Positions 58,444-64,000 of a stretch of 64,000 nucleotides of DNA are shown one piece after another. Below the pieces are notes generated by a model. That model searched no databases, was not told where the DNA came from, and worked only from the letters and a program-made list of their open reading frames with translations. Where the stretch lies: positions 124,001 through 188,000 of the forward strand of contig CALSFV010000079.1 of assembly GCA_943737045.1 (NCBI GenBank), read 5' to 3'. The DNA comes from Parapristionchus giblindavisi. Taxonomy: Eukaryota; Nematoda; Chromadorea; Rhabditida; Diplogasteridae. A program made the position numbers and the translations under genes. Positions within the stretch are counted from its first letter, which is position 1; every line of letters begins with the position of its first letter.

Positions 58444-58675
58444 CTATTGACTGTATAATATACACTTGTATAGTTGGTACGAGAGTAACCACAATGAATT
58501 TTTGTGTTTAGAGGGAGAGAGAGGGAGAGAGAGAGAGAGAGAGAGAGAATCCAAGCAAGATGGCACATAGATCATAGAGAGTGCCATAAGGGAGGGTTGA
58601 TCGATAGAATATTTCTGCGTTTAGCAGCAAGTAGCGATGCAATTTCGCCAGAACATTTTATACGGGCAGTAGGGA
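58444..58675. repeat. MITE family X with (GA)n expansion
   Basis: TATTGACTGTATAATATACA at the left, ACATTTTATACGGGCAGTAG at the right, and a GA-rich tract at 58513-58550 inside. Confidence 0.65.
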
Positions 58676-59466
58676 AAGCGGCATCAAGGACCGTTTGTAG
58701 ACGACATGGGCGGGATCTGCACAAGTTAGGAACACTCTAGCGAAAGCGAGCATGGATAATTCTATTGGCTAACACGGAAAATTTGATGATATCATAAGTT
58801 TTACATCTACTTATTCTGTTATTTGTAAAAACAGGAAGTAAATCTGTGGAGTTCATTTTATTCCACGTTCACAACAAAATTTGATCATCAACATGGTCGA
58901 CTATTCCGGTAGCCGAATGGTACGATGCTAAATATTTTACATTGGAATGTATAAATAACAATTCTATTAGCCAATGCTATTTTTGAACTTGGTACGTGCC
59001 CATTTTGTGTGGTCGAGAGGAAGACTATTTTGAATAGTATTTTGAAATGAATAGAAAATTCCATGAAAGCTCAGCCTTTTGTATATTTACTATTATATTA
59101 TAGGGCGCAGATTTCAGACAGACTTTAAAGTTTGATGTATTGTACATTTAGTCGTATCTATGCAAATGCACTTCTCGGAGACTTCACATTGTGATTGCCC
59201 TTTAAAGGTCACTGAATTCTTGCTAAATCTCTCATTATTTCACGTGCTATTCGCGCTATATAGCGCTATATACAGGATATCCTGCAACGAGACGTCGTAA
59301 CGAATGTGAGCGAAAATAATGCTGTATAGGAAGGCGTAAGCGATGCTCCGCTACGATCAAATTCTCTCATAAATAGAAAAAAATGGTCATCCGAGAGAGA
59401 AAATCATTCAGATTCACTTGGGAAATTCTTTTAGCAAGCAACCAAGACTAGACGTCATGTTGGAAG
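58676..59466. other. Intergenic, nothing recognised
   Basis: No gene or known repeat terminus is seen. Confidence 0.5.
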
Positions 59467-60000
59467 CAGGGCTGGGACACAAAACGCTTTCTTGACACAA
59501 AAATTTTGTGTACACAAAAAACACAAAAATATTTTTTTGTGTACACAAAACACAAAAAAACACAAAAAAATTTTTCTCTAGATTTGAGCAAGTATATGGC
59601 TAATAAAAAGGTATTTTTTTCAATATAGAACTTCAACACGAACAAAACAGCACGTAATATCAGTTCAAAAAGAACAACGACCGAGAAACCTATGAGTCTG
59701 GTATTCGGCTGAACGAAAACGGAGATAGCAAGCTTGAAATTACTGATAAAAGGAAATTCTAGACCAAAATTATCTGATCATTGCAAAATTTACAATTTTG
59801 CAGATAAAATTTTACTATACGGAACGATTAATATCATCGATTTTCTTCCTGAAAATCTTGTAAAATCAGAAAATTGATACCAATTTTTTTGTGTTATTTT
59901 GTGTCTCATTTACACAAAATTTTGACACAAAATTTTTTGTGTCCAAGACCATGAAAAACACAAAAAAATACAAAACACAAAACACAAAATCCCAGCCCTG
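59467..60000 (-). mobile_element. Non-autonomous hAT-type element, copy 2 (534 bp)
   Basis: CAGGGCTGGGA and TCCCAGCCCTG ends with a perfect 8-bp duplication GTTGGAAG (59459-59466 and 60001-60008). Essentially the exact reverse complement of 33063-33596. Confidence 0.9.
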
Positions 60001-60184
60001 GTTGGAAGCAACTCTCTAGACCACTTGAGACTTTGCACATGATGGGCACCTACGTGGGTAATTGTGTCTTAATTTAAACACTAAAATATAGGTCTGGTCC
60101 ATGACACAAGTACACTGCTTGTAATATTAATTTTTGTCAATCATTTACTGTTACACTTTCACTTTTTCTATTCCCTAATTTTAC

Positions 60185-60316
60185 CAACACTCCACGTAGA
60201 CATAATTTATATTTAAGAACCCACAGATCACACTCAAAAAAGTTCTCATCGTTTTTGACAAATCGTATTGTCCAAAAATGGAATCAGATGAATTTATTAT
60301 TATTATTATTATTGTT
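60185..60316 (+). mobile_element. LINE 3' end relic
   Basis: Shifted frames resemble the LINE C-terminus (RRHNLYLRTHRSHSKK, then LTNRIVQKWN). It is cut directly into a TTATTATTATTATT tail. Confidence 0.6.
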
Positions 60317-61056
60317 CCATACTGCAAGATGACAGACTGGGTACGACTGTAAAGATGTACGCATGAAACAATGATGATGTAATGATGATGATGATAACAT
60401 GATGATCTTTAGAAATACTCAAAATTGAAGTTTGTGGGCATTGTTTTGTCATTTGCTACAATTAGCGGTATCTGACCCTTTAAACAACAAGATTACTTCA
60501 TCACATGTACTTGGAGAGGGTCGACTGATATTGGGGTCAGTTGTGTGTTTTTTCATACGTAAATATTTCTCTTACTCTGAACAATAAAAGGAAAAATATA
60601 GGTGATTCAGAAACTACAATTCATGAGCTATCACAAGTTTTGTTATTTTGAAATTTTCAAATAGCAAAGATCATTTTTCGTGGCATGGTCCGAACTAGTT
60701 TAATGTGCATGTTGGCTCTTCTTCTGGTTTAAACAGCCATGCATTACTACAACGAAAATGTATGTATTTCGCATTATCCTCTTTACATTTGATCAGTTCA
60801 ATATTCTGGAACACCCAACAAAGTATCATTAGAGAGCCATAGATTTAGTGGGTGCGAATGGTACCTATTGATGAAATAGGAGATATAGAGTATTGACAAG
60901 GAGTGGCGAAGAAAGAAAGATCAAAGGGCATGAGATAGATGGGAGGGAGAGGGAGAGGGAGGGAAAGAGGTAGGAGAGAAGATAGCAACAGACCCCTTTG
61001 TGTATAGTTGTCTGCTATTCCCACGTGTGGAGTGTTCCACGAGAACATTTCTTTGT
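60317..61056. other. Intergenic, nothing recognised
   Basis: A GGGAGAGGGAGA-rich patch near 60945-60975; no gene is seen. Confidence 0.5.
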
Positions 61057-61177
61057 TTAAAAGGAAAGTGACCTCTCTCAATGGCCTCTTCATTGCGCAC
61101 ACTATTTCTCTGTTCTCTAGCTACGAGAGAGCGTAGAGCGTTGAAGAGACCATTGACAAAGGTGTCAGGCCCTTTAA
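61057..61177. repeat. MITE family Y
   Basis: TTAAAAGGAAAGTGACCTCT ... TGTCAGGCCCTTTAA. Confidence 0.75.
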
Positions 61178-61486
61178 ATCTCTCGTTTCGCGCGTTCTTC
61201 CATCATTCATCTCTTTCTCAACATGTTCTAACCGCGCACTTTCCCATTCTGTAAATTCCTCGCCCCTGTCATTCTACCTTCGTTTTTTTTGTTATCTTTA
61301 TTTTATAAATTAATTACATTAGTACACTTTTAATTTGAGCCTGATTGTATTTACGATACTTTAACAACACTTTCAGATGCCTTAGACGCATCGACACGAA
61401 ATCAAACGTACGCTTTGGAAGCATTTATTGGCTGATTTGCTTGGATTCAAGCACGAGTGTGAGTTCATTCTTATCTTATTGACCGT

Positions 61487-61694
61487 ATAAAATACACTGC
61501 TTTATTTGGTACGAGAGTAGCCAATCACTGCCACAATGAATTTCTATGTTTAGAGAGCACCGGTGAGAGAGTAGGTAGATCAGAGAGAGTGCGAGGAAGG
61601 AAAGGAGGAAAGAGTGGGGAGTTAATCGATAGTTCTTCCTCTGTTTACGATCAGTAGCAATGCAATTATGCAAGTACATTTTATACGGACAATA
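61487..61694. repeat. MITE family X, short subfamily
   Basis: TATTGACCGTATAAAATACA and GTACATTTTATACGGACAATA, 208 bp. Confidence 0.75.
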
Positions 61695-62834
61695 TCTTTT
61701 TTTTCATTTCATAAAGAATTGCGGTAGTGATAATTACTGAATACAGCTATTTGGTATCGAAAATTTAGTATTGATGTTCATTTCCTTTCTTGTCTATCCA
61801 TTTTCTTAAAATAGTATACCCGTTCTTTATCTTTCTCTACACAACAAACCAAATCCAATTCAGACCAATCCCGTTGCTCCGCCACCACGTCCGAACTCGG
61901 AGTCCCCTCCACAAATACCGAATGCAGGTGTCATCCCACAAAAACAAATCCAATCTCGGCAAACCCCACTCACATTCCACAACCAGTGTCCCACTATTGA
62001 ATATATTTTTTTAAATATTTTTAATTCGCGAATATTATTTTTCGTGGCAGCACTCAAACTTATTCAATATACATACCTCTCTGTGTCTGGTCATTCGCGC
62101 GCCCTTTCTTTCTCTCTCTCCTTGTGCCCGTCTTAAGTTCTGCATGATGTGTCATGCTGCCAGACGGCGCGAGGGGAGAGAGAGAGGAGGGGGCAGAGGG
62201 GTGACAGATACAGAGAGGTAGAAACTCCGCCCACACGGGACAAAGCAGAGGGCATTGGATTTTTTTAGTCACTTCTCACCAGAACTGAAGGGAGAAAGAG
62301 GTCGTCCTCTTCTCCACCTTCAATTGTTGATTATCTTACCGTAGATAAAGTTTGAGTAAGTCAAGAATCGAATTGTGTCGTAAGTGACACCACATTGTAT
62401 TCTAAAGAAGAGAGTAAGGACAGAAACACACTTCATACTGAACCACCCGTTTCTTCCCATTCTTCTTGCTTTACAAATTGTCGAAAATTCGTTGAATTCT
62501 CCACAATTTTTGTCGCAAGACACCACACTGTAATCTAAAGAAAGGGGAAAGATAGAAGCACTTAATCCTTATTCACTTTCTTTCTTGCTTTCTTTGCAAA
62601 AATAAAATTTAGACAAATAAAGTTTAGACAAACGTTAGTTATTTGTATGTCGTTTGATATGGTAGACCATTTCCTCCTGGAACTTGTCGCCAATAGAAAT
62701 AAAGTCCTAAGACCCCGATGCCTTGTCACGATGATAAAGACTATCAACCGTGTTGAAATGAAAATTGTCGAACCGTTTATTTCACAATTGAACATTGACA
62801 CATCAACGACTCGTATTGAATGGACGTATCGTTT
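61695..62834. other. Intergenic; weak proline-rich exon candidate
   Basis: 61864-61927 (+) lies between an ATTCAG acceptor and a CAG|GTGTCA donor and would encode PVAPPPRPNSESPPQIPN. No partner exon is found, so it is only a candidate. The rest, 62060-62834, shows no gene on either strand. Confidence 0.25.
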
Positions 62835-63856
62835 TCAAGGATCGCCTCCTGGAGCAGGAGCGGGGGTGGGGCTGGGGGTGGGGGCTTCGGTGGGTGCGGG
62901 GGTTCCGGTAGCCGCTGTCGGAGAGCCAGTGACTTTAGCCGTCGTCGGGGCCGTTGTACCGAATACGACCGGACGGCAAGTGTTGCAGCAGTACTGGAAT
63001 AGTATGTAGTTTATCTCTCACATATCCCCCCCCCCTCTTTTAATAATTTTGCTCTTTCACAAATTTTTCTTGCAATCGAAAACGTTGTACGTGTTGAAAC
63101 ATCCTTGTGGTGTACGATAAATAATAAATAAATAAATAATATGTCGCAGTGTCTCATAGTATCGACATTGTCAAGTTATCAGTGGTGTATAAGTTTGATC
63201 ATCATTATCTATTAATTAAACCTTACTACCTCGTTGTGGTATTGTATTTATGTGTCCCTAATGCGTTTCTCTATGTATATCATTATCATTCTTACATGAA
63301 ACGCACATAAAGATATTTATTATTATCTTTTCTGTGCTCACCTGAAGCTTCATGGCGTTTGAGTTCAAGGTGCTGGTACAGAAGCCTGTAGCTGCCCAAG
63401 CCTTGCAACTGAAAAAGAATTATTTGATGACAAATGTGAAAAATGTTTTAATGTTGTTCGATTTACATAAATATGTATGCTTTTTTTCATAAAAAAATAT
63501 TAAAAAATGGGATAAAACCAACTTGGCATTCGCATCGGTACAGGGTGAAGTCTTGGTTCCACCTCCGGTACCTGTCTGACTACCGTCTGTATTGCACAGC
63601 CCGCATCTGAAAGTTTTATTTTGTATTTCAAAGAATCATTTTTAATGGCTCTTCCTGAGATAATCTTACTCGCCTCCCTGGTGACGCTCTATCGTAGAAA
63701 GCAAGAAAGCATCGCCAGAGCGGGCAGTTTTAAATTAGCTGTGTGTGTTAAACATAATAATTCTAAAAAAACGCTCACGCTACTCCACAATATCGCTTCT
63801 TCTGCTCTATGGTGGAAGTGCCCTTGCAGTATCCATTGGCTTTCCATGATGAACAA
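62835..63856 (-). CDS. ShKT-domain secreted protein, 3' part (5' end outside window)
   Basis: Minus-strand exons 63856-63779, 63606-63523, 63408-63342 and 62993-62835 (TGA) join in phase. They encode the end of one ShKT domain (CSSWKANGYC ... YCGVACGLC), a Gly/Thr-rich spacer, a second domain (PCTDANANCKAWAATGFC ... MKLQYCCNTC), then a Thr/Pro/Ala-rich tail ending PAPAPGGDP. Cys spacing fits the six-cysteine ShKT fold common in nematode secreted proteins; the first domain's leading Cys must lie upstream. Signal peptide and any enzyme domain are beyond the window edge, so function is open: ShKT units also occur on metalloproteases and tyrosinases. The tail looks like a substrate for O-glycosylation. 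The introns carry MITE Z copies and a LINE-like tail. Confidence 0.8.
63008..63135 (+). repeat. Dispersed retroposon-like 3' tail with (AAAT)n
   Basis: Homologous to 12596-12726, in the last intron of the ShKT gene: TTTTAATAATTTTGCTCTTT, GTTGAAACATCCTTGTGGTG, GATAAATAATAAATAAATAA. Confidence 0.6.
63641..63750. repeat. MITE family Z, diverged, in ShKT gene intron
   Basis: The core CGTAGAAAGCAAGAAAGC with CGCCAGAGCGGGCAGTTT is recognisable; ends are eroded. Confidence 0.55.
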
Positions 63857-63969
63857 CTGCAAATAATCGAGTTATTGAGCTAAAACAAATTCCAGATATT
63901 TTAGTACTGACACATTCGCCACGTTTAAACCAGAAAAAAAGTTAGTAAGCAGAGTCCGTTCTTATCACT

Positions 63970-64000
63970 TTAAAGGCACATTCCGAGCCAATTTTATTCT
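63970..64000. repeat. MITE family Z, left end at window edge
   Basis: TTAAAGGCACATTCCGAGCC starts a copy that continues past the window. Confidence 0.6.

Noticed and set aside
62647..63009. 120-codon plus-strand frame with Gly/Ala-rich end
   Set aside because: Its distinctive part is the complement of the Thr/Pro/Ala-rich last exon of the ShKT gene, which is supported by splice phase and Cys pattern.

Overview
This window reads as nuclear DNA of a free-living-type nematode. The signs are multi-exon genes with introns often of 43-60 bases and TTTCAG acceptors, arrays of seven-helix chemoreceptors, an ShKT-domain secreted protein, AT-rich intergenic DNA, and very dense transposon debris. The style (many lineage-specific receptors, CR1/Jockey-type LINEs, mariner, hAT and TTAA-flanked MITEs) would suit a diplogastrid such as Pristionchus, but that is inference; nothing here fixes the species.

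Layout. 79-1480 (+) is the 3' part of an RNase H1-type gene. 1666-4150 is a 5'-truncated LINE and a mariner relic. 5415-8845 (+) is an intact 10-exon chemoreceptor (receptor A). 10828-14433 (+) is a small C2H2 zinc-finger gene whose third intron holds a 2.3-kb foldback element. 15186-21208 is repeats: a palindromic element, an 18-bp minisatellite in two inverted blocks, and several LINE fragments between them. 24750-27656 (+) is receptor B, same family as A. 28135-44117 (-) is a tandem array of three Srx-like receptor paralogues; the middle one has a nonsense codon and a 3.3-kb transposon nest in one intron. 45-49 kb holds LINE relics and MITEs. 50043-51147 (+) is a secreted protein gene built from tandemly duplicated mini-exons. 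52171-58248 (-) holds receptors E and F, same family as A and B. 59-62 kb is transposon-rich. 62835 to beyond 63856 (-) is the 3' part of an ShKT-domain secreted protein gene.

Function. At least six apparently intact receptors in two families make this a chemosensory gene cluster. All exon/intron models were built by eye from splice signals, preserved reading phase and paralogue comparison. The four-gene family (A, B, E, F) keeps nearly identical exon lengths, which is strong internal support. I could not assign that family to a named nematode receptor class. The three-gene family has Srx-like signatures.

The most unusual observations are the secreted mini-exon gene, a GC-AG intron kept in all three Srx-like paralogues, a duplicated upstream element with an inverted repeat, two almost identical hAT-type elements with perfect 8-bp target duplications, and a nested mariner whose component sizes add up.
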